Source of the DNA: Pseudomonadota bacterium
Lineage (GTDB): Bacteria > Chloroflexota > UBA5177
Direction of reading: 5' to 3'
Assembly (NCBI GenBank): GCA_021324655.1
Contig: JAJPIP010000057.1
Location: 1-60,536 of the forward strand
Length of the DNA stretch: 60,536 bases
The notes under the pieces are model-generated. The model worked only from the letters and a program-made list of their open reading frames with translations, did no database searches and was not told the DNA's origin. Positions 16,008-23,125 of this stretch are shown here, piece by piece. Each line of letters opens with the position of its first letter. Position 1 is the stretch's first letter. The position numbers and the translations under genes were made by a program.

Positions 16008-16601
16008 TCAAACGCGGGCCAGCAGGAGACGCAAGGGCCGCGGTGCCTGGGAAGGGTCGAGGCTCTCGACGAGCAAGCGTGCATAGCGTGCCTTGCGGCT
16101 GCCGTTTCCCAGAAAGCGCCGCAACTGCTCTTCCAGCCTCCGCCCGCGCCATGCCGGCTGCTTCTGCAGCGTATGGAAGGAGTCAATTTCACCCTGGGAG
16201 TCGACGACGGTGAGGACAGAGGAGGCGCCGACAGCCCGAATCAGCTCGTCCTCCAGGTCGACGACACAGACGTAGAATCCCAGGTCTTCCATATCGGTGC
16301 GGGTCAGCGAGGAGCCGGCGCCGAGCCCCGCCCGCCGCAGCGCGCCCCGCACTACTCGCTCCTCCCCCACATCGTAGAGCCCGGCCAGCCGCATGGACGC
16401 GCCGGGCACGCCGAGTCCGGAGAGGATGCGTCCCATCGCGTGCGCTCCTCCCATCGGCATCACCGTCACTCCTTCACTCGCCAGGTTCCGCCCCAGCCGC
16501 GCCGCGAGCGTCTCGACCGCGACCTGGTCGCTGACCCCTTCGACCAACAGTACCGACCGGGTGTCCAGTGGCGAAGAGCCGGCGAACTGAAATTCCTCCA
16601 C
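16008..16601 (-). CDS. Solitary OLD-family TOPRIM-domain protein
   Basis: The 197-residue protein consists almost entirely of the TOPRIM nuclease domain seen at the C terminus of OLD-family (overcoming lysogenisation defect) ATP-dependent endonucleases: VLLVEGVSDQVAVETLAARL holds the catalytic Glu, MPMGGAHAMGRIL follows, and YVCVVDLEDEL supplies the acidic motif. The ABC-type ATPase normally fused to it is missing and is not encoded next door. It starts at GTG 16601. Such stand-alone domains could be remnants or partners of an ATPase elsewhere. Nuclease activity is inferred. Confidence 0.75.
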   Translation of the reverse strand: MEEFQFAGSSPLDTRSVLLVEGVSDQVAVETLAARLGRNLASEGVTVMPMGGAHAMGRILSGLGVPGASMRLAGLYDVGEERVVRGALRRAGLGAGSSLTRTDMEDLGFYVCVVDLEDELIRAVGASSVLTVVDSQGEIDSFHTLQKQPAWRGRRLEEQLRRFLGNGSRKARYARLLVESLDPSQAPRPLRLLLARV

Positions 16602-16709
16602 GCCCTGATGGTCTCATTCCCGCCATGGGATGTCCGTGCCCGAGCAAATGGGGCTCACGTTGCAGCCGGCCGTGTAAACGACATCGTCCCACCGGCAGCC
16701 GGTTCTGCG

Positions 16710-17627
16710 CTACGTGGCGGCATGCTCGGCCACGGCGGTGGGAGCGGGGCGCCGCTTGAGGCCGGCCAGGACAATGCCGCCGATGATGAGGACGGCCCCG
16801 GCCAGGACGCGCCAGCCGATGACCTCGCTCAGGAAGACCGCGCCCAGCACCAGGCCGACGGCCGGCACCACGTAGGTCACGAGGGTGGCCCGCGAGGCAC
16901 CCCAATTCATGATCAGGAAGTAATAGAGCAGGTAGGCGATGGCCGAGCCCAGGACGCCGAGCCAGATGACGGCAAACCAGGTGCGACCATGCATGGTCGC
17001 CAGCGGTGGCGGACTGAAGATGAGGCTGATGACGATGGACTGTATCGCCGCAAACCAGATCGTGTAGGCCGAGATCGTCAGTGACGGCACACCGCCCAGC
17101 CACCGGCGAACGGAGACGGCGCTGGTCGCGTAGCAGGCCGCGGCCACGACGATCGCCCCCTCGCTGAGGAGAGTCTCCCAGCGCACCGCACCCCCGCTTA
17201 GCCCGCCACTGAAAACGAGCAGCACGCCGAGGAATCCGATGACGATGCCCGCCGCGCGGGGCAGCGTGAGGGACTCGTCGCGCAGCAGGAGGTGGGCGAT
17301 CAGGATGGAGAAGATCGGTGTCGTGCTGTTCAGGACGGCCGCCAGCCCGCTCTGTACCTGCACTTCGCCCCAGGAAATGAGGAGGAAGGGAATGGTGGTA
17401 TTGACGGCGGCCAGGGCCATCAGCAGGACAAGGGAACGGCGCGTCGGCCGGAGATCGGCGTGCCGCCAGAGCGCGATGACGGTAATGGCCAGCGCCGCGA
17501 AGAAGAGACGCAGCGCCACCAGCGCCACCGGTGAGATCTGTTCAACTCCGATGCGGATGAAGAGGTAGGAGGAGCCCCAGATGAGGCTGAGGAGGAGGAA
17601 CGAGAGGGAGATACGCGCGTTGGGCAT
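16710..17627 (-). CDS. EamA/DMT-family transporter
   Basis: The 305-residue protein has ten predicted transmembrane helices in two EamA repeats, beginning with the typical LSLIWGSSYLFIRIGVEQIS and with VVPAVGLVLGAVFLSEVIGW in the second half. EamA proteins export amino acids, metabolites or drugs by proton exchange; no substrate can be assigned. The C-terminal tail is short and basic (KRRPAP). It is monocistronic, separated by 108 bases from the TOPRIM gene. Confidence 0.88.
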   Translation of the reverse strand: MPNARISLSFLLLSLIWGSSYLFIRIGVEQISPVALVALRLFFAALAITVIALWRHADLRPTRRSLVLLMALAAVNTTIPFLLISWGEVQVQSGLAAVLNSTTPIFSILIAHLLLRDESLTLPRAAGIVIGFLGVLLVFSGGLSGGAVRWETLLSEGAIVVAAACYATSAVSVRRWLGGVPSLTISAYTIWFAAIQSIVISLIFSPPPLATMHGRTWFAVIWLGVLGSAIAYLLYYFLIMNWGASRATLVTYVVPAVGLVLGAVFLSEVIGWRVLAGAVLIIGGIVLAGLKRRPAPTAVAEHAAT

Positions 17628-17687
17628 GAGGTTCCTGCGGATGGGAATGCTCCTGAGCCTAGCAGAGCAGTTGAGGACTCGGCCCTC

Positions 17688-17714
17688 CCGACCGCACAGA
17701 GCGAGTGCGGTCGG
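17688..17714. repeat. Perfect 10-bp hairpin in an intergenic gap
   Basis: CCGACCGCAC (17688-17697) pairs perfectly with GTGCGGTCGG (17705-17714) over a seven-base loop. No T-run follows on either strand, so it is not a standard intrinsic terminator. It lies upstream of the EamA gene and downstream of the amidohydrolase gene, both on the minus strand, in a 215-base gap. Confidence 0.45.
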
Positions 17715-17842
17715 AGCATCGCCTGATTCCCGACGTCTTCTCAGCGATCGGCGTTCCAGTCAGGCGATGATCTGACGGCAGGGCGCCATGTGCTCCGTTT
17801 CCCCGTCTTCTGACCGACCAGAATCTGCGCTGAGGGTCGAGT

Positions 17843-19462
17843 CTACTCGCCGTAGACGATCCGGCCGCCGAGGACAGTCATCGTGACTTCGACCTCGCTG
17901 AACTCGTCGGGATCGGTGACGGTCGGATCCTGGGAGAGGACGGCGAGATCGGCGAGCCGGCCCGGCGTGATGGTGCCGAGGCGGTCATCCATTCGGCCGG
18001 CATAGGCGCCCCCGGCCGTATAGTTGCGAATAGCCTCAAGAGGGCTGACGCGGTGCTGGGGACCGAGCTCGATCCCTTGCGGCGTGCGCCGCGCCATGGC
18101 ATCGAGCACACACTCGAGCGGATCGCCGGGAATGACCGGACGGTCGGAGCTGAAGGCGACGCGCACGTTGTGCTGCCGGAAGAGCGCCATGGGAATGACC
18201 TCGGACGCCCGCTCCATGCACAGCGCCGTGATGTAGCTGTCGCCCAGCTGAGAGATATCGGGCTGAAGGTCGGGGACGACGCCGAGATCCTTGATGCGGC
18301 GTACCAACCCTTCGTCGGCCAGCATGCAGTGCTCGATGCGGTGCCGGTGGTCAGGACGCGGGTCGACCGCCAGGGCGGCCTGGTAGGCGTCGAGGATCAG
18401 CTCGATCGCGGCGTCGCCCAGGGCGTGCGTGGCGACTTGCCAGCCGGCGCGGTGGGCGCGGCCGACCATGCTGTGCAGGGTGTCGCGGTCCCAGATAAAG
18501 ATCCCGTGATCGTCGGTACCGGCGTAGGGACGGCGCACTGCGGCCGTGCCGGTGCTGAGGGCACCGTCGGCAAAGATCTTGGTGGCGCCGATGCGGAGCC
18601 AGTCCGGCCGATTGCCGGCATCGAACTCATCCGGCCGGCGCGTCTGGTTCGAGGCCGGCGGCGCCACGAAACCGATTTGCGGCATAAGGGTGATGCGTCC
18701 CAGCAGGCGGCCCGAGTCGAGCGCCCTCCGGTACATCGTCAGTTCGTCGTCGAGGTTGTCATCGCGCGGGGTCGCGGCATCGCTGGCGCTCGTGACGCCT
18801 TGCTGCACCATCATCGCCATCGCCCGCAGGATGGCCTCGGTCCCCTGGCCGACTGTCGGCGGCGGGATCAAGTCCCCCACCAGATCCATGGCGGGCGACT
18901 CCTTGAGGAGTCCGGTCGGCTCGCCGTGTGCGTCGCGCTCGATCTCGCCGCCCGCCGGCGCTTCCGTGACCGCCGTGATCCCCGCCAGTTGGAGGGCTTT
19001 GCTGTTGGCGACCAACACATGTCCCGACGTGTGCCAGAGGACGACCGGTCTTCCGCCCGAGGCATGGTCCAATTCCTCGCGCGTCGGGTGGCGCCGCTCT
19101 CGGAGTCGGTTATGGTCGTAGCGGCTACCGGTGATCCACGCGTCGACCGCCGTCTGCTCGGCCCGTTGTGAGACCAGTCGCTCAATGTCGGCGATGGTGG
19201 TTACCTGCTCTGGCCGGAGCACCAGCGACTCCATCTCGAGGCCCGCGGAGAGGATGTGCATGTGGGAGTCGTTGAAGCCGGGGACCACGGTCTGCTCATG
19301 CAGATCGACGACGCGGGCTCCCCACGCCGCATTCTCCACGTCGGCCCGGCTACCGACCGCGGCGATCATCTCGCCGTCGGTCAGGATCGCCTCCGCCCTG
19401 GGATTCGTGGGGTCCATGGTAAGGACATGGCAATTGACGAAAAGAAGCGGCGGTTGGTCCAT
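17843..19462 (-). CDS. YtcJ-type amidohydrolase
   Basis: This 539-residue metal-dependent hydrolase belongs to the YtcJ branch of the amidohydrolase superfamily. VVPGFNDSHMHI holds the first two metal His residues, DGALSTGTAAV and THALGDAAIEL the next ones, FSSDRPVIPGDP the catalytic Asp, and ITPGRLADLAVL closes the small beta domain. Substrates of this branch are mostly unknown (aryl imines, amides). ATG 19462 is preceded by an excellent ribosome site (GGAGG, six bases), better than ATG 19480. It diverges from the MFS gene with a 48-base gap. Confidence 0.88.
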   Translation of the reverse strand: MDQPPLLFVNCHVLTMDPTNPRAEAILTDGEMIAAVGSRADVENAAWGARVVDLHEQTVVPGFNDSHMHILSAGLEMESLVLRPEQVTTIADIERLVSQRAEQTAVDAWITGSRYDHNRLRERRHPTREELDHASGGRPVVLWHTSGHVLVANSKALQLAGITAVTEAPAGGEIERDAHGEPTGLLKESPAMDLVGDLIPPPTVGQGTEAILRAMAMMVQQGVTSASDAATPRDDNLDDELTMYRRALDSGRLLGRITLMPQIGFVAPPASNQTRRPDEFDAGNRPDWLRIGATKIFADGALSTGTAAVRRPYAGTDDHGIFIWDRDTLHSMVGRAHRAGWQVATHALGDAAIELILDAYQAALAVDPRPDHRHRIEHCMLADEGLVRRIKDLGVVPDLQPDISQLGDSYITALCMERASEVIPMALFRQHNVRVAFSSDRPVIPGDPLECVLDAMARRTPQGIELGPQHRVSPLEAIRNYTAGGAYAGRMDDRLGTITPGRLADLAVLSQDPTVTDPDEFSEVEVTMTVLGGRIVYGE

Positions 19463-19510
19463 GGGGTTCCTCCGCACCATGATAGGACGCTCCTCGTATG
19501 CTGAGAGTCG

Positions 19511-20773
19511 GTGAGTTCTCCACGCCTCTTCGCGGCCGGCGCGTACGTCGATGCGGTGCGCGCCTTCAACCGCAATGTCGTCCTCCTCCTGTCCGTCACG
19601 GCAGCGCGGGGCATGACGATCGCCGCCACCGGCGCGGTCTTCAACCTGTACCTGCACGCCCTGGGTTTCGGCACGCCGTACATCGGGCTTGTCAATGCCA
19701 CCAACGCCCTGGCGACGCTCGTGGTGTCCGTGCCGCTCGGCTATCTGGCGGACCGCATCGGGCGGCGCCCCGTCCTCCTGCTCGGGGGAACGCTCTATCC
19801 TTTTCTGTTCCTGGCAGTCACTCTGACGCGCTCACCAGCGGCGATCCTGGTCCTGAGCTTTCTCTTCGGTGGGGCGGCTACCGCCTATTGGGTCGCCGGC
19901 GTCCCGCTTCTCTACTCGAGTGCCGGTGAGCGCGAGAGAGTACATGCCTTCTCCATCAATTCCTTCCTGCTCTGGGGCATCGGCCCGCTGGGCGCTCTTC
20001 TCGCGGGATTGGTGGTGGAAGCGGCAGGGCATCTCCTCGGCGTGTCGCCCTCCGCGCCGGATGCGCTCCGGTTCGGTCTCTTCTTTGGCGTGCTGGTCTC
20101 ACTGCTGGGCGCCGTGCCCTATCCCTTCCTCGAGGAGCGGGGAGAGCACGTCCACCACGAGACGGCGCCGCCCATCCGGCAGCTTGCCGGCCTCTTCATC
20201 CGCCTGCTGGCTCCTGATCTGCTGCTGGCGATTGGATTGGGCGGGCTCGTCACCTTCATCCAGCTGTACTACGCCCTGCGTTTCCACCTCGACGCCGGAC
20301 CGATCGGCGTGATCCTGGCCGTGGGCGGCGTCACGGCCGGTGTCGGCACGCTCTTCACTCCCAGCATCGCCGCACGATTTGGGCGGCTGCGGACCGCCGT
20401 CTGGCTGCAGTGGTCGACCGTCCCTTTCATGGTCGTCCTGGCTGCGTCAATGCTTCTCCCGCCCTCGATCCTGGCCTACTGGCTGCTGGTGACCTTGCGC
20501 GGCATGAGCGATCCCGTCTACACGACCTTCGTGCAGGAGCGCGTGTCGGACCGCTACCGTGCCCGACTCACCGGCCTCTATTCCGTGACCTACAGCATCG
20601 GATTCTCCTTCGGCCCCGCCACCAGCGGCGAATTGCAGCAAGTAGGGGGGTTCACGGCGGCGTTCATCGTGGCGGCCGCCGTGTACTTCGTGGGTTCCAG
20701 CCTCCTTTGGTTGTTCTTCAGGAAGCGGCCGGACAGTGAGGCGGCTGGGGTGCAGAGAGAAGGGTGGAGCTAG
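19511..20773 (+). CDS. Major facilitator superfamily transporter
   Basis: The 420-residue protein has about twelve transmembrane helices and the MFS signature GYLADRIGRRPVLLLGG between helices 2 and 3. A cytoplasmic His/Glu-rich central loop (EERGEHVHHET) separates the halves. It looks like an export-type MFS (drug or metabolite efflux), but no substrate is visible. It starts at GTG 19511 and is divergent from the amidohydrolase, which might act on the same compound; that is conjecture. Confidence 0.88.
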   Translation: MSSPRLFAAGAYVDAVRAFNRNVVLLLSVTAARGMTIAATGAVFNLYLHALGFGTPYIGLVNATNALATLVVSVPLGYLADRIGRRPVLLLGGTLYPFLFLAVTLTRSPAAILVLSFLFGGAATAYWVAGVPLLYSSAGERERVHAFSINSFLLWGIGPLGALLAGLVVEAAGHLLGVSPSAPDALRFGLFFGVLVSLLGAVPYPFLEERGEHVHHETAPPIRQLAGLFIRLLAPDLLLAIGLGGLVTFIQLYYALRFHLDAGPIGVILAVGGVTAGVGTLFTPSIAARFGRLRTAVWLQWSTVPFMVVLAASMLLPPSILAYWLLVTLRGMSDPVYTTFVQERVSDRYRARLTGLYSVTYSIGFSFGPATSGELQQVGGFTAAFIVAAAVYFVGSSLLWLFFRKRPDSEAAGVQREGWS

Positions 20774-20867
20774 GGGGTGAGGGTCGTCTCCCGCTTGTTG
20801 GCAACCATGTGGATTGATTCGTGGATGCACGTGCATGTGGGCGGGGAAGCCGTGGACATTTTGTCGG

Positions 20868-20987
20868 ATGACGGCCGTCTTCCGGGCGACCGAACGTCTG
20901 GACGGGGACTTTGTCCTCAACATAACGCGTGACCATCGTTTCCACTACTACATGTGGTCTTGGCAGTTTGTCGCAGACCATATATAG
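20868..20987 (+). pseudogene. Possible gene remnant or 39-codon reading frame
   Basis: ATG 20868 opens 39 codons with unusually protein-like content (ERLDGDFVLNITRDHRFHYY then MWSWQFVADHI) and lower GC than the flanks. In another frame just upstream, from ATG 20813, the segment MWIDSWMHVHVGGEAVDIL is also protein-like, as if one gene had been broken by a frameshift near 20865. Its stop overlaps the -10 box of the rpsT promoter. No family is recognised. Confidence 0.25.
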
Positions 20988-20988
20988 T
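20960..20988 (+). promoter_or_regulatory. Sigma-70-type promoter for the rpsT transcript
   Basis: TTGGCA (20960-20965) and TATAGT (20983-20988) are separated by exactly 17 bases, five of six matches to each consensus box. Transcription would start near 20995, giving a leader of about 197 bases before rpsT. Confidence 0.7.
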
Positions 20989-20992
20989 GCTT

Positions 20993-21191
20993 ATAGGCAA
21001 TCTGCGGAGGTGGGGGATTGCCTATGGGTGGTGCGGCCTGGGGAGGCCCGCACCACCCGCCCTTTTAACGGCGGAGGCGCCGCATCTGGCGCTCCGGCGC
21101 CGCTGTCGGCTACACTCTGGTAGCTACGCGAGCAGTTGGGCCGCGTGGCCCCTTTTTTGTCTGGGCCCGCGGCGATCGGAAAGAGAGGACC
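20993..21191 (+). promoter_or_regulatory. Structured 5' leader of rpsT (candidate attenuator)
   Basis: The leader begins with a perfect 10-bp hairpin, ATAGGCAATC (20993-21002) with GATTGCCTAT (21016-21025). This is followed at once by an 11-bp GC-rich stem (21026-21036 with 21048-21058), then a GC-rich segment, a small stem (21109-21113 with 21120-21124) and an intrinsic-terminator-like hairpin just before the gene. GCGGCC in the second stem (21033-21038) can instead pair with GGCCGC in the terminator (21139-21144), an arrangement that would allow switching. I recognise no known riboswitch or r-protein leader family. Confidence 0.5.
21138..21158 (+). terminator. Terminator-like hairpin upstream of rpsT
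   Basis: GGGCC (21138-21142) pairs with GGCCC (21147-21151) over GCGT, followed by a C and six T residues (21153-21158). Lying between the promoter and the rpsT start codon, it would act as an attenuator rather than an end-of-gene terminator. Confidence 0.55.
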
Positions 21192-21461
21192 ATGGCCAAT
21201 ACGAAGTCGGCCATCAAGCACATCAAGACGTCGGAGAAGCGTCGGAAGCGCAACGTTGCCGTGAAGTCGGCGACCCGCACCCAGGTGCGAAAGGCCCGCC
21301 AGGTGATCGCGCAGAATCCCGCGGAGGCCACCGAGCAGTTGAAGACGGCGATCTCTCAGCTGGATCGCGCTGCGGCCAAGGGAGTGATCCACCGCAACAA
21401 CGCGGCGCGCCGCAAGTCGCGCTTGATGAAGGCATACCAGAGCAAGCTCGCCCAGTCGTAG
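21192..21461 (+). CDS. rpsT: 30S ribosomal protein S20
   Basis: The 89-residue basic protein is S20, which binds the 5' domain of 16S rRNA. It has the typical start ANTKSAIKHIKTSEKRRKRN, the KSATRTQVRKAR helix and the GVIHRNNAARRKSRL C-terminal region. The ribosome site AGAGAGGA precedes ATG 21192. It is monocistronic between a structured leader and a strong terminator and converges on holA, a common neighbour of rpsT in bacteria. Confidence 0.97.
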   Translation: MANTKSAIKHIKTSEKRRKRNVAVKSATRTQVRKARQVIAQNPAEATEQLKTAISQLDRAAAKGVIHRNNAARRKSRLMKAYQSKLAQS

Positions 21462-21476
21462 GGACGTTTGCCGGTG

Positions 21477-21502
21477 GGGCAGGGATGATTCCCTGCCCTT
21501 TT
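21477..21502 (+). terminator. Intrinsic terminator of rpsT
   Basis: GGGCAGGGA (21477-21485) pairs perfectly with TCCCTGCCC (21490-21498) over a TGAT loop, followed by TTTT. Confidence 0.9.
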
Positions 21503-21508
21503 GTCATT

Positions 21509-22462
21509 TCAGGAGCAGAGGTCGCTCACCAGGAGATCGAGGCCGGTGGCAGGATCGCTGCGGCTGCTCTTGAGGTCGTGCTCCAGGCCGGCGAGGAGGT
21601 CGAAGCTGCCGCGGAGACGCGCCTCGGAGAGACGCCTCGCCTGCCGCACATAGCGGTCGCGATGATAGCTGCGCACGCCCAGATCGGACAGGATCTGAGG
21701 CAGGGGACGTCCGGCCTGCTGACCGAGACGCAGCCGCAGGAGGATCCGCATCTGCCGGGCCAGCATGCGAATCAGATACACGGCGACCTCGGTTGGGTTA
21801 GAGCCGGTGGCGAGCTGCGCCCGAAGGAGACGGAGCGCGAGGCCGCGGTTGCCGTCGGCAATGGCATCCACCAGGGCGAAGATCGAATCCTGCGTCACGA
21901 CGCCGACCATCTCCTCCACCATGGTGCCGGTGACACGCTTCTCGCGTCCGGCGTACGTCGCCAGCTTCTCAAGCTCGACGTCAAGCAGCTGCGTATTGCT
22001 GCCGATCATCTCGGCCAGCGCTTCGGCCGCGTCGCGGTCCACCGTCGCCCCGTGCGCCTCGCCGCGGGCCATAATCCAGCGCGCGAGCTCTCCCTTGCGC
22101 GGTGTCGTGAAGCCTTGCACCTTGCCGCCCACGGCGCGCACCATCGCCACCAAACGATGATCGGCCGGCATGCCGGGCGAGATGAGGATCAGTGTGGTCG
22201 TGGGAGGCACCGAGCCGAGGAGACGCTCGATCTCCTCGCCATCTCCGCCGCGCGCCTTGATACGCTCATGGAGGTCGCGGACCAGCACCAGACGGTCGGG
22301 GTCGAAGAGGCCGGCGGTGAGACAGGCTTCCGCCAGATCCGGCAGGGGCACCGTACTGCCGTCGAGCGGCGCGGCGTCGGGACCGGCGAACGAGCGGCGG
22401 ACCGCGGCGACGGCTGCTTCCAGCTCGACGGTGTTGTCGCCATGGAAAAGAGAGACAGGCAC
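21509..22462 (-). CDS. holA: DNA polymerase III delta subunit
   Basis: The 317-residue protein is the clamp-loader delta subunit, which opens the beta clamp. Expected parts are LFHGDNTVELEAAV at the start, LVLVRDLHERI, TTLILISPGMPAD, the domain-II motif VTGTMVEEMVGVVTQDSIFALVDAI, and the collar-domain helices ending in a helix with LKSSRSDPATGLDLLVSDL. The frame is open to 22828, but GTG 22462 with AGGA seven bases upstream starts the conserved N terminus. It diverges from the FtsB-like gene by 63 bases. Confidence 0.92.
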   Translation of the reverse strand: MPVSLFHGDNTVELEAAVAAVRRSFAGPDAAPLDGSTVPLPDLAEACLTAGLFDPDRLVLVRDLHERIKARGGDGEEIERLLGSVPPTTTLILISPGMPADHRLVAMVRAVGGKVQGFTTPRKGELARWIMARGEAHGATVDRDAAEALAEMIGSNTQLLDVELEKLATYAGREKRVTGTMVEEMVGVVTQDSIFALVDAIADGNRGLALRLLRAQLATGSNPTEVAVYLIRMLARQMRILLRLRLGQQAGRPLPQILSDLGVRSYHRDRYVRQARRLSEARLRGSFDLLAGLEHDLKSSRSDPATGLDLLVSDLCS

Positions 22463-22525
22463 GGCGTATCCTAGCAGCGCGAAGGTGGTATGCTCTGCGT
22501 GCGAGAAATCTTTGGAGCGATGCTG

Positions 22526-22918
22526 ATGCCTAGAGGAGACAGATGGGGACTGCGCCGCCTGCGTGTACGCTGGCCGTATGTCATTCTGGGACTGCTGCTG
22601 ATCCTCTTCGCCGTCAAGTTCGTGGAAAAGACCCGCGAGCTGCAGCAGCTCAACCAGCAAGCGGCTGCTCTCCAGCTGGCCAATCAGCAGACGATGGCGG
22701 ACAATACGCGTCTCCAGCACGCCATTCGCTACTACCGGACGACCGCGTATGTGGAGGCCCGGGCTCGCTCGGTCTTCGGGCTGACTCTGCCGGGAGAGGT
22801 TCCGGTCGTGGTCACGAGCCCCTCGCACCCGCGCTATACCGCCGCGCCGGCCGTCATTCGCCGCGTTGCCTCGTCACCACCGCCCTGGCGGCAATGGTGG
22901 CGCTCCTTCTTCGGATAA
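22526..22918 (+). CDS. FtsB/DivIC-type septum formation protein
   Basis: The 130-residue protein has a short cytoplasmic basic start, one transmembrane helix (VILGLLLILFAVKFV), and a coiled coil of about 40 residues (EKTRELQQLNQQAAALQLAN...), followed by YVEARARSVFGLTLPGEVPV. This layout is that of FtsB/DivIC, which links FtsL/FtsQ to the septal peptidoglycan synthase. The start at ATG 22526 has GGAG eight bases upstream; ATG 22520 is two codons earlier. It stands apart from any division cluster. Confidence 0.8.
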   Translation: MPRGDRWGLRRLRVRWPYVILGLLLILFAVKFVEKTRELQQLNQQAAALQLANQQTMADNTRLQHAIRYYRTTAYVEARARSVFGLTLPGEVPVVVTSPSHPRYTAAPAVIRRVASSPPPWRQWWRSFFG

Positions 22919-23024
22919 CCGCAGTCGCCCTGAGCTATAGAGGCAACGAGCTCTGCGTCTTCGAGGCCGGCTAGCCGGACGCCCGCTTTCTCCCTAGTCC
23001 TCACGGACACCTGCGGAAGGGGTA

Positions 23025-23053
23025 TTGCCAAAACTCTGCCCTGCGCGTATGCT
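23025..23053 (+). promoter_or_regulatory. Sigma-70-type promoter for the beta-propeller gene
   Basis: TTGCCA (23025-23030) and TATGCT (23048-23053) are 17 bases apart, five of six matches each. The start near 23060 leaves a leader of about 65 bases before the ATG at 23126. Confidence 0.65.
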
Positions 23054-23125
23054 GGTGTCCAATTGCGACAGAGGTGACTACACGCATGCGGCGTGCCCGA
23101 CGGGACGGGCACGAGGAGGAAGGAT

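Noticed and set aside
15334-16086. Plus-strand frame of about 250 codons over the PPOX gene
   Set aside because: Antisense to a recognisable flavoprotein and lacks any domain of its own.
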